Below, in pieces: positions 33,900 to 44,800 of a stretch of 64,000 nt of DNA. The stretch spans positions 3,286,001 to 3,350,000 of the forward strand of contig CM060849.1 of the NCBI GenBank assembly GCA_030737835.1, written 5' to 3'. Numbering within the stretch: position 1 is the first letter of the stretch; each line of letters starts with the position of its first letter. A program made the translations under genes and the position numbers. A model generated the notes under the pieces. The model saw nothing but the letters and a program-made list of their open reading frames with translations. It was not told the origin of the DNA and searched no databases. Origin of the DNA: Acorus gramineus. Lineage: Eukaryota; Streptophyta; Magnoliopsida; Acorales; Acoraceae.

Positions 33900-35423
33900 T
33901 GTCACACCCTAAAACTCATGGCACGTGGAGGGGACACGTGCCAGGCATGTTTGTGTGCAAGTGCACAATGGCTTGCGGACATGCCGAGAAGAGTGGGACG
34001 TGTATGTTGCTCGGAGGCATGTGGCGATGGCTGGAACGGACTCTAGTCATACACGGAGATGTGATCGAGAAGCGTGATCCAAATGAGCTGGCACCACGGG
34101 CGCAATGACGTGGGCTTGCCGGGCAACAGACCGAGAGCATCGGAAGCCCTGAACGGGAGTATCAGGCAATTCATTCGGGAATCTCAGATAACTCGACCGG
34201 GAGTGTCGGGTAACATGTCTGGAGTGCCGGACATCTGGTCCGGGCACTCTCATGGGATCTGCCGGACGGACTCGGGGAAACCAATGCAGCATGGCCAGTT
34301 GTGTCCTGAGATGTGCACCGAGTGCGCGATGACTCGGGGGACACATGGACACTCAGAAGGGATCTGACCTTGCAAGAAACGTGGGGGAGATGCGTGGTGG
34401 TTGACACGTGCATGGGAAACTGACGTGGGCAAACACGAGGGTGCATGAACCAGGCGTGGGCAAGGACTGGACTGCATAAGCCAGACGTGGGCACGTGGGG
34501 ACGTGCAGGAGTGATGCGCAATGATCACTCCATCAGAAGGGGAATCCGCACAGTACGTGGCGTACAAGTCGGAGAACCATTGGGCATCCGGGCAGGGTGA
34601 CCGGAGGCGCTCAAGGTGTGCACTAGGTGCATGGGTTCACAAGGGGCTCGTGGCACAACCACAAGGTGCGGAAGCGTGAGCGATGCGTGGTGCATGACAC
34701 AACGTGGGACACGTGGAGACGCAATCGGAAAGTGGGCGAGCGGTTGCACGAAACTTGCGGGAACGTGGGTTACATGGTGCAGGACGTGACGTAGCACACG
34801 CGGGCTCACCACGAATGCAGGCAGTTGCAAGGAATGCGAGAGTAGGCAATTAGACGTGCCGGTTACGCGGTCTAATGCGCTACGAGGGCAGACGGTTGCA
34901 CTGGACGTGGAAGTTGGTGAGATGCGCGCGTGGGCAACGGTGTGGCATGCATCATCCACACTGGCCGGACCACTTAGCACGTGAGCGAGAACAAGCAGAG
35001 TCTCGGACGCGTGAAGCAGGATCGTGGGCAACTCGTTGGGCGATGTGGCACACGATGCACGCAAAGTGGGCAAGGTGTGGTCGGTTATGTAACTGCCGCA
35101 ACTGTGGGCAGAGTGTGTCGGTTATGTAACCGCCGTAACTAACCCATGATTGGGAACATGGGTAGTTGCTGGCAAGTGAGCTCCTGCGTGGGCTAAGTTT
35201 TTGTAACTGTAGACTGAGGCAGTCTATATAAGGGTGTAAGTGTGATCCTTCTGGACACACAAGTCCTTGAGGCATTTCCTTTGTATTCCGGGAGTTGAAT
35301 AAAAGGTTGGGAAAAGAGTTTCCTGTAAATCTCTGAGTGTCTAAGGGTTGTGTCAGGGCTGACCGGTGTGGGCATCGATGCCGCACGGGAAAAATTTCTA
35401 GTACGGAATTTGACCCCGTGACA
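33900..35423 (+). mobile_element. D: 1.5-kb solo LTR rich in ACGTG motifs
   Basis: It begins TGTCACACCC and ends CCCCGTGACA. The duplication CCTAG is at 33894-33898 and 35424-35428, with one extra G (33899) between the left copy and the TG end. The uninterrupted phrase AGCCTAGCATGC in A3 (around 43991) confirms the insertion. Orientation is inferred from a TATA box at 35225, an AATAAA-like GAATAAAAGG near 35295 and U5-like sequence after it. No internal region is present. The family is unrelated to A, B, C and T. ACGTG occurs about 18 times on the plus strand, at least six of them as CACGTG. Confidence 0.85.
35225..35231 (+). promoter_or_regulatory. TATA box of solo LTR D
   Basis: TATATAA lies after the ACGTG-rich U3 and about 70 bases before a polyadenylation-like GAATAAAAGG, a compact U3-R layout. 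Confidence 0.65.
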
Positions 35424-35599
35424 CCTAGCATGCAAGATATCTAACATATTATAGTTTAAGCATGGCCATACTACTTATCTACACAAGTAGTATAGCTAGG
35501 ATGCCCCATCGATGCGCGACGCACGACTACGCGCGTCGAGCGCATCTCAAGGGGGGGGGGGGATTGGATCAAACCACTCACCGCAACCCGGGTCATCGG

Positions 35600-36160
35600 G
35601 CATCACGAGGCAGCAAGCGAGCAGGGCAAGCGGGGCAGCACGCATGTCGAGGGAGGCACGCACAAGCGGGGGAGCACTCGGGTTGCACAGGCTGGGCAAG
35701 GTGCACTGGGCACAGTCGCAGGGAACGTCGCAGAACGCACTGGGCACAGTCGCTGGGCGTGCTGGGCACAGTCGCAGGGAACGTCGCAGGATGCACTGGG
35801 CACAGGCGCAGGACGCGCTGGGCACAGACGCAGAGCACGCCGCAGGGCACGCTGGGCACAGGCGCAGGACGCGCTGAGCACAGACGCAGGGCACGCTTAG
35901 GCACAGGCGTAGGGCGCGCTGGGCACAGCGCAGGGCACGCCGCAAGACGCGCTGGGCACAGGCGCAGGGCGCGCTGGGCACAGACGCAGGGCACGCCGCA
36001 GGACGCGCTGGGCACAGACGCAGGGCATGCCTGGCACAGACGCAGGTGCTGGCAGGGCAGCAGGCAGGGCATGCTGGGCACAGCCGCTGGGCACGCTGGG
36101 CACAGCTGCTGGGCATGAGTGCTGGTGCTGGCAGGGCAGCAGACAGAGCATGCTGGGCAC
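35600..36160. repeat. GC-rich minisatellite inside A2
   Basis: Units of about 30 bp built from GCTGGGCACAG, CGCAGGGCACGC and CGCAGGACGC repeat with variation, most regularly over 35690-36050. The array sits where A1 has its AT-rich first-intron candidate and B has its CpG-rich block. Both strands give long Ala/Cys/Pro- or Gly/Arg-rich frames that are artefacts of the repeat. Confidence 0.8.
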
Positions 36161-37194
36161 TGGCAGCACACACAGGGCAGCAGACACACGGGCACGCCGA
36201 CACCCCTACTCCCAAGCAACCAAGCACACACAAACCAAAACACAAACACTTAGCATGCACCACCTCCCAACACACCCAATGAGCTGAAAAACTAGAAAAA
36301 AAGAAGAGGGGAAAGCTTACCAAGAGAAGGGGAAAGGGAAGGGGGAGGTGTGGGAGCTCGCAAGCACGCCCATGACCACCTCGACCACCACCACCACTAC
36401 CACCACTTCAGCCTTCATTCCTCTTCTTCTTGCTGAACCAGAGGGGAGGGGGGATTCATAGATAACATTAGGGGGAGCAATAGGAGGAGGAGAGGGAAGA
36501 GACAACAACAATGGCACACACCTTCTCTTCTTTGCTCTTCCAAGCACTTCTTCCTCATCTTCCCCTTCTAAAACTCTACCAAGCACACTCAAGAGGGCTG
36601 GACCAAAGAGAGTGAGAGAGGAGACATTTGGGTGGGAGGGCATTATATAGACAAGGTGGGGTTCAAAGGACAAAAATCGTCCATGACCTGAAATTCTGTA
36701 CATGCTTCACTAGAACAGCCCTAACTTCCTCCATATAGCTCCGAATTGCAAAATGCAAAGTCCACTGGAAAGCCAAGAAGATTATCTACAACTTTCATGT
36801 TTATGCTCAGATTAAATAACCCCTCCAGCTATTCCGAAATGAGAGCTAAACATCGAACAGGGCTGCTGCCAGGATTTTCTCATCCATGGGGTATACTTGG
36901 AAAAATACCCATAACTTTTTCTACATGAATCCAGTTGATCTAATTCCACTTTTGTATGAAAGCTAACTCAAAACTGAGCATCTCATGATAAAATCATATT
37001 TAAACCTCTTCATCTTGGATTTTAACAAAATTAAATCCAAATACCAAATCGGAAATGCATAACTTCTAGGAGAAAAAATTATGTAGCCAAATTTTAAATC
37101 AGAGCACTCCAACTCCTGTAGGTGGCTAAAACCCAAAATTTTAGCGACTCCGATCGAAAAATAAGGCTCCAAATGACACAGGCATAACAATAGG

Positions 37195-38701
37195 GGCCAC
37201 AAACCATGAAGAACTGCCCAGGATCATTCCGGGTGGCCTAATTCTTCCAGCACCTTCCCCCATCCTCCCAAGCCCCATAGAGTCTCTCCCCTCTCATACA
37301 AGACCATCCCCTAGGCTTAGCCCCATCCTGCCAATTAACAAAAACCTAAGCCTATTAAAAAACCAATTTCTCCAGACCACGGTTGATACCCTAAACCATC
37401 ATACAACCAGGGCCGGAAGGATCTTTAATGCTGTTCCCACCTATAGACGTCCCATACCCGAAACAGAAACTGAGGAAACAAGTATTGGGGATAGGATCAA
37501 CATCCTCGACCAGCTCTAAAAAATCCCCACAAAAATCTCCATCCTAGAATTGATCGAAACTTCGGAACACCACCAACAGGCCCTAAGAATGTTTCTAGAA
37601 AGAGTCCAAGTTGACCCTCAAATCTCCACCTTAAACATACCAGTAGCCTTGGCCTCCGCAGGGCTGGGGCCTATGATAACATTTAGGCCCAAAGAAGAAG
37701 TCCACGATAAAGTTATCAGCACCTCAACCTTATGCATCACAGTTGATATCGACGGGTATCCCGTAGATAAAGTACTAATCGATACCGGTGCAGGAGTAAA
37801 CCTCATGTCACTACGCACCTTTGAACACATTGGCGGACATATCACCACGCTCTTGGAAACAGATACTCGGATATTCGCCTATGACAAGACGGCTCGCCCA
37901 GTTCTTGGTTTTAAAGACTTCCCACTAAAAATAGGGTCCTTAGAGACAATTGTTGAGGCATATGTTTTAGAAATGGACTCTGACTATAACATGATCCTAG
38001 GACGTAAATGGTTAGCCTCAATCAAAGGGGTCTCTTCCCCCCTACACCAGTGTTTAAAATTCCCCTTAGGAAATCAAATAATCAAAATACGGGGGGACGC
38101 AATCAAAGAACCCAAATCAGGGTCCACCAGTAGCGAGACTATCGCCATAAAGATCATCGACTTAAAACCAAAAGAAGCCACTATTCACATCCTGGACTTC
38201 CCAGCCAATTGGCTGAACCCTCAAGACACCCTCACCAGTGCTATAAAGATAAATCGTCCTAAGCCTAAAAACCCAGGTTGGCACATGATGAAAGCCATGG
38301 GTCACATCCCGGGAAAAACATTAGGGCTGAAAGGTGGGATCCTAGAGCCCATCAAGCTCCCAGCCTGGTTTGGTAAGAGAGGCCTTGGCTCATCCAACAA
38401 ACACACTGATTTAAAAGGGAAATGTAATTGGGGACTATACGAACATTTCATAAAAGGAAAAATCATAAAACAAGTCAAACAAACCACGTGTCCTCGTCCC
38501 TTAAACTCTATCCAGGAAGGAGAGCCGGACTATCTCTCGGGCTCCCTCCACTGGTTGTTTCCACACCCCGATAAACCCTTAAAAACACCACCAGTCAGTA
38601 ATACTCCAACTAACAAAGCGCTCTTCCCTTGTAGTGCGCAAGCATCGCAACACAAAGGAGCGCCAGTTGTCGGAGGAAGGTCGGTTGAAGCACCTAAGTG
38701 A
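37195..38701 (+). pseudogene. T1 gag end and protease, with a G-patch-like segment
   Basis: T1 resumes after the A2 TSD. The region 37195-37549 is the gag-protease linker. The open frame 37550-38701 (383 codons) has an aspartic protease with the active-site motif DTGAG at residues 78-82 and a second conserved segment (MILGRKWL, residues 148-155). Residues about 244-281 (GWHMMKAMGHIPGKTLGL...KRGLG) look like a G-patch, a glycine-rich RNA-binding motif. The protease would process the polyprotein in the particle. The frame is long but belongs to a broken element. Confidence 0.8.
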
Positions 38702-40460
38702 ATCCAGTAAGTTGTAAATATTAATTGTCTTTTCCTTCCAAAAAAAAACAAAAAACAAAGAAACACAAAAATGGAAACTAAAACCTTAGGGTCCTTATTT
38801 GACAAAGATGACTTCACCCCAGCATGGCATCCCTTCAGTACTGACTCTGATCTCTTGAATAACTCGCGGCATCTAGCCAGCCAAAAATAAACATTCCAGC
38901 CCCAGTACCTCACTTAAAACAGCCAAGCCCTCTAGAAGTCAGATACGTGACCATATCATTAACCACATAAAAGGACATAGTGGGAGCCTTTTTGGCCTAG
39001 AGAAATTTGAATCTATAACAGTTATAGAAGAACTAGACCTAGATAATATAGAAAACCTAGATGGCGGTCTGGGAGTCTTCAAAATCTGCGATGAAGACAG
39101 CAAAGAAGAAGAAGACATCTCCAAGGAATTTGAGTAGAGCCTCCAGAGGTTTGATGAGAGGACAGAAGAAGCAGACCAGAAGGTAGAAGAACTAAACCTA
39201 GGAACTGAAGTCAACCCCAAGATCATTCTAATTAATGCGGAGCTAAAACACGATGAAGAGGAAAGTCTAGTCAAAATACTACGTGAGTATATTGATGTCT
39301 TCGCCAGGTTTTACAAAGACATGCCCGGGCTCGATACCTCTTTGGTCGAGCATCGATTAATCCTAGAGCCTAACACAAAACCAATGAAACAAAAACTGAG
39401 GCGCCTTCATCCGGAGGTGGCTTTGAAAATTAAAGATGAGGTGGACAAACTCCACCAGGCTAAATTTATCTGGGTAGTCTTATACCCGAAATGGGTGGCT
39501 AATATTGTTCCGGTATCCAAAAAAGACGGCAAGATCCGAGTATGCATTGACTTCAGGGACCTCAACCGAGCGTGCCCGAAGGACGATTTCCCACTTCCAC
39601 ATATTGATCTCCTTGTCGATAACACGGCAGGATATGAAATGCTCTCTTTTATGGATGGCTTTTACGGGCTTAAAAATGCTGGTGCAACATATCAAAGAGC
39701 AATGACTTCAATATTTCACGATATGATGCACAAACTAGTAGAGGTGTACGTATATGACATCCTAGTTAAATCCAAGACTCGAATAGGACATGCGGATATA
39801 CTCAAGCAAGTACTACAAAGATGTAGGGAATTCTCACTTAAGATGAACCCAAAAAAATGTCGCTTCGGTGTCTCTTCCGGGAAGCTCTTGGGATTCATGG
39901 TGAGCAGAAGAGGGATTGAAGTTGATCCAACTAAAGCAAGGGCCATTTCCCAAATGCCCCCACCCAAGAACTTAAAAGAATTAAGAGGACCTATCAGTCG
40001 GCTGCAATTCATTAGGAGATTTATCTCACAACATGCCAAACGATGTCGCCCCTTTTATAAACTGCTAAAAGGAGGAGTCAAATTTAACTGGGATGGCGAA
40101 TGCCAAAAGGCCTTCGATAGCTTAAAAAAATATCTCCTTAATCCCCCAGTCCTCTCATCCCCGGTACCCGGACGACCCCTACTTCTTTATGTAGCAGCAA
40201 CCGAGGAGGCCATTGGTGCTGTGCTTGCACAACACGATAACACGGGAAGGAAAGAAAAGGTTGTTTACTACCTAAGTAAGACACTAATTGAATATGAGCA
40301 AACCTACCCTCCCATAGAAAAGACTTGCTTAGCTTTAGTATGGGCTTCCCAGAAGCTACGCCATTATTTTCTCGCCCACAAAGTCAAGTACTTTGCCAAA
40401 ATAGACCCGGTAAGGTTCCTATTCGAGAAAGCTGTATTAACTGGTCGCTTGGCCCGATAG
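38702..40460 (+). pseudogene. T1 reverse transcriptase and first RNase H
   Basis: The region 38702-39320 is a Glu/Asp-rich linker (around 39010-39250 in the forward sense). The frame 39321-40460 (379 codons) carries RT signatures: KKDGKIRVCIDFRDLNRACP, the DDFPLPHID segment, a palm-domain region, KMNPKKCRFG, and the thumb/connection TKARAISQMPPP. It continues into the Ty3-type RNase H (LLLYVAATEEAIGAVL...YPPIEKTCLALVWA). RT would copy element RNA to DNA in the particle. It is broken, with a few breaks. Confidence 0.85.
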
Positions 40461-41159
40461 CAAGTCTAGTTAAATGAGTTTGACATCACTTATGCCACTC
40501 AAAAGTCCATCAAAGGTCAAGCCATTGCTGACCATCTCGCCCAGCTCCCTCTCCCTGATTACGAACCAGTAAAGACCGACTTCCCAGATGAAGAAATATT
40601 TGCCCTCATCGAAGAAAAAGATAGGAGGACATGGACACTGTACTTCGACGGAGCAATTAATCAACAAGGAAGAGGGATAGGAATAGCATTAATCTCCCCC
40701 GAAGGCATCATTATCCCGCGGGTGTTTCAGCTCACATTCAACGCCACCAACAATATTGCCGAATATGAAGCTCTGATAGCAGGTTTGAAGACAGCTCTAG
40801 CCCTGGGGGTCAAAAATCTAGACATTATTGGAGACTCACTTTTAGTAATTCGCCAGACCTTGAAAAAGTGTCAAACTAGGGACCCAAAATTAAAACCATA
40901 TAGGGAACTAGCTATAATCCTATTAAAATAGTTTTGTAAGGTCACCCACATCTTTATACCTAGAACAGGAAATATCCTTGCGGACTCTTTAGCCTCATTA
41001 GCTTCATCACTTGCCTTCCCCATATCCAAGAAGTCCGAAACAGTCACTATCCAAAGGCTAGAAGCACCTGCCACCGAACTTCGAGATTCTGAAACTCAAA
41101 GCCTCCTAAATCAACAAAACTGAACAAAAGGAATCACTAGTACCACAGAGATCCTAGCT
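40461..41159 (+). pseudogene. T1 second (archaeal-type) RNase H
   Basis: After a linker, about 40618-41060 reads as an additional RNase H: WTLYFDGAI, ATNNIAEYEALIAGL, IIGDSLLVI and a downstream NILADSLASLAS. A second RNase H of this kind between the Ty3 RNase H and integrase is a recognised hallmark of plant Tat elements. It is broken, with a small number of breaks. Confidence 0.82.
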
Positions 41160-41831
41160 CTTGATCTGGAAGATATGGATGATGGAAATCCATGGTACTT
41201 TGATATCAAAAACTACCTCGAAGACGGTTCATTTCCAGAATACGCTACTGACGGCGATCAGAAGATAGTTAAAAGGATAGCAATCAAATACTGCCTCCGA
41301 GGGGGAATACTCTTTCGAGCATCCTTTAACGGGGAGTTACTCAGATGCCTAGATGATGAGGAAGCATACGCCGTTGTGGAAGAAGCCCACTCGGGAGTCT
41401 GCAGAGGTCATGTCAACGCTCAAATGCTAGCAAAAAAGATACTAAGAATGGGCTATTACTGGCCCACACTCGAAGGGGATTGCAACAAATATGTTCGACG
41501 CTGTGTCCAATGCTAGACTCATGCCAACAAAATACATGCACCAGCATCTTCCTTGCATTCCATGACTTCACCGTGGCCATTTTCTATGTGGGCATTAGAT
41601 GTAGTAGGACAATTCTAAGACACAGTAGAAAACACCACCAAGAAAGCTTTCATCCTCACTGCCACAGAATATTTTACCAAATGGGCCGAGGCCGAGTCCT
41701 ATGTATTGATCAAAAGCTCCACCCTGGCCCGTTTCGTTCGTACCCATATCCTTGCACGGTTCGGCATCCCCAGAATGATCATAACTGATAATGGCCCCCA
41801 ATTCATTTCCCAAGAATTCCAGGATCTGTGC
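41160..41831 (+). pseudogene. T1 integrase, N-terminal part
   Basis: The frame 41175-41516 includes the zinc-binding H2C2 region (HSGVCRGHVNAQ ... YVRRCVQC). From about 41540 the catalytic-core region follows, with ARFGIPRMIITDNGPQF near 41745-41808. The text ends at the insertion of A3 at 41832. Integrase would insert the cDNA into the genome. The remainder is not found to the right of A3. It is broken. Confidence 0.82.
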
Positions 41832-44800
41832 TGTCACGCCCCAGGGCGGCCGTCCCCGAGATGTGGCAATAATGAAGTATCAGCTATCAATACCTGAGGT
41901 CAACAAAGACTCCAACAACAACACACAAGGTGGCAAAGCAAAGATAATGATAACTGACAGAAAAGCGGAAGCATAAGATATCAACAATGTCTGTAAAACA
42001 AAAACATTATTACAGACTCGAATACACAATCACTGTCCTGTGAGAGCCAAGTCTAGTCAAAATAAAATACAACCTGTGCCACATGCACGATTTACAATAC
42101 ATAAAATGACTCTAGGACTGTCGACAGCCTCACACTCGCCACATTTCGGAAGAACGCTTCACACCCATAAGACCACGCCACAGGGAAGCTCCAGCTCCAC
42201 GCCCAACACTGCCCTTGAAAAGAAACAGTATGCGAGGGGTGAGCTACAAGCTTAGTGAGTGGCTGGAAACCAATCACCATTACAACAGTTCAATACTAAA
42301 GCAATTTCCTTTCAAGGAAAACATGGGTGGAAACCCAATGGATAACAAGGTCACGCGGCGGCGCGACCAACCTCACCCTCACCCTCACTCCTGGAGGAAG
42401 ACTCTTGAGACTTTTGGGGAGAGACCATACCGTTGGTCAAAGAGACGCGGAATTACTGGTCTACACAATACTTCTGGATCATCTACATCGAGATAACTGC
42501 CCAACGATGTCTTTGAACATCGATACGCAATCGAACCCAACAACTATGGGAACGGACGAACAACGAATGGGTCACGCGGCGATGTGTCTTCACCTCATCC
42601 TCACCCTCACCCTTTAGAGGTGACATAGGACTTTTGGAGAGATTAGACTCCTCTACACCCTTGGTCCACCAGTAGCCCTTTCCCCGGGTAGTCTCTACCT
42701 GGTATACTCCCACGATCAGTACGCTTCCGAACGCATCGGTGGTACCTACGGATGGGAGCCCTCTATCAGGACAGCTTTTCCAACGCCAGGAAGTTCCTAC
42801 ATCGGATCCAACGAAGGGGAGAACGATTCCACGCTCGCAATATCATTCGTTAGCCCTCTCCCGGGTAGCCTCTACCTGGTATACCCCCATGATCAGTACA
42901 TCTTGCCGCATGCATCGATAGTACCTTTAGGTGGGGGCCCTCTGTCAGGACAGCTACAACCTGGGCCGCTTCAACACGGACGACATTGGGAGGAAACACT
43001 CCATGTTCGCAAAGCGAACCCAATGGAAAAACAACTACTCTCGATAATCACATATCGATGATATCGAATACTATTGTACTCCCACACGGTTGCGTCGCTC
43101 GGACACAAGGGGGGTTGCCTCTGCTCTCACGCAGAAATAATCCCAAGGCACATAACCCAACAGGCGGTTCATATACACGCCTAGCACGGGTAGGCCTAGC
43201 TTAATGCCACAACTACCGGCTTAACAAAACCGATAGATAATGAATTCTCCTGAATTCCAAACGAGTGCATCGCTCGGATGCACGGGGGTGATTACATCGC
43301 TAGCGCTCTAACTAATAAGGTACAACCCGACAACGGGTCATACCCACGCCTATTTCAGATAGGCCTAATCAGTTTTAACATGCGCATATATATATCCAGG
43401 AGAATTATATCTTAGTTATGTACATGAACTACATGCACGATAACCTATCAAATAATTATAGGGATACTCCCTAACATGGATTTACATCATAAACAATAAA
43501 TCATACAACATGCATACATGGCCATTAATCACATAAGCACACAAGGCATAACTTAAGCATGCGTTGGATATCACCAACTTAAAAGGGAAGGGTCAAGCGC
43601 GATCTCGCGCACTAACAAGTGAATGCCAATATTCCAAACGAACCCGAGTCGAGTAGGAAATTGCCTCTACTTACTCAGTTCGTGCAGAGGGAGAGGGCGA
43701 GAGAGATCATCATCTCATGAAGTTGGTCATAGCTTTGCCCCATTAGCATGGGCGCAACAACTACACCACGCCCTCAAGTCTTATCTCAAGGGAATATTAG
43801 GCAGGTGCCCGTTATTAACCCAGACTTAATCATGCTGGATATTCTAATTAATATGGTGGGAGTAATATTACAATACTACCTAAGGCATGCCATATTCTAT
43901 ACATCCATACACATTACAGAATACATGCCCATACTAGAGGGGCGCATGCGATACAATCATTCATACATGGATACAATACATGCAATATAAGCCTAGCATG
44001 CAAGATATCTAACATATTATAGTTTAAGCATGGCCATACTACTTATCTACACAAGTAGTATAGCTGGGATGCCCCATCGATGCACGACGCACGATTACGC
44101 GCGTCGAGCGCATCTCGAGGGGGGGGGGATTGGATCAAACCACTCACAGATACCCGGATCGCCGCGCGTCCGGTCTACGAGATCTGCAAAACACAACCAA
44201 TGATCCACAATTAAATATGGACCTCCTATCACACATATAAGCCTACTTCATGAAGACCCTAACTCCTGATACTTTCATATTATCACACAAGACACATGCA
44301 AACAACTCCTTGACACACAACTGAGCAAAACTGCCAAACTTGCTGCAACCAGCCCTACTAATTTTATCTCCACAGCACCCAATACACTTCCCAAAACTAT
44401 GAAATAAATCATGCGCATTCTATGGCATGCTGGGATCATAATCCATGAAGACATTAGAACCTAATTTTGCCTCTACAAGCCCGAAATAAATTATTTCCAG
44501 AAGCAGGTTGATTCCTACGCGAATCTGGACAGGCCATGCAAAACAGGTTCTAACTTACACCACAGATATCATAATGACCCTAAATTTCATATATGACAAC
44601 TAGACACATAGATGATCATATCATATGAAGACATAATCCTAAAAATGTGCCTCTAAATACTAGATTCACTGAGATCTTTAAAATGCAGAGTGCTGCCTTA
44701 CCAAAACAGGGGGAGGGAAATGGGGAGATGCGGGGTTCTCGACACACCCACGACCACCTCAACCACCACCACCACTACCACCACCTCATCAGCATCTCCT

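Larger units (their letters stand above)
22282..37189 (-). mobile_element. A2: solo LTR, reverse orientation, hosting B1 and D
   Basis: The ends are TGTCACGCCCC and GGCATAACA, with TSD ATAGG at 22277-22281 and 37190-37194. Subtracting B1 (with its TSD) and D (with its TSD) leaves about 3.84 kb, one LTR length, so A2 is a solo LTR. Its 3' half (22282-23286 and 32825-35570) is family-A-like. Its U3 block (about 36700-37130) matches C1. Its first-intron position holds a CpG-rich minisatellite instead of the A1 sequence. A TATA-like TTATATA lies at 36643-36649 (minus strand). Confidence 0.9.

Noticed and set aside
34047-35073. Minus-strand frames in solo LTR D (101-182 codons)
   Set aside because: They lie wholly inside an LTR with no recognisable domain and run opposite to the apparent promoter. 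GTG/CAC-rich text keeps frames open by chance.
35547-36323. Cys/Ala/Pro-rich frames of up to 258 codons over the minisatellite
   Set aside because: These are translations of a 30-bp repeat with no domain; the frames exist only because the unit lacks stops.
41480-41788. 102-codon plus-strand frame overlapping the T1 integrase in a different frame
   Set aside because: It is a shadow of the integrase region with no domain of its own.
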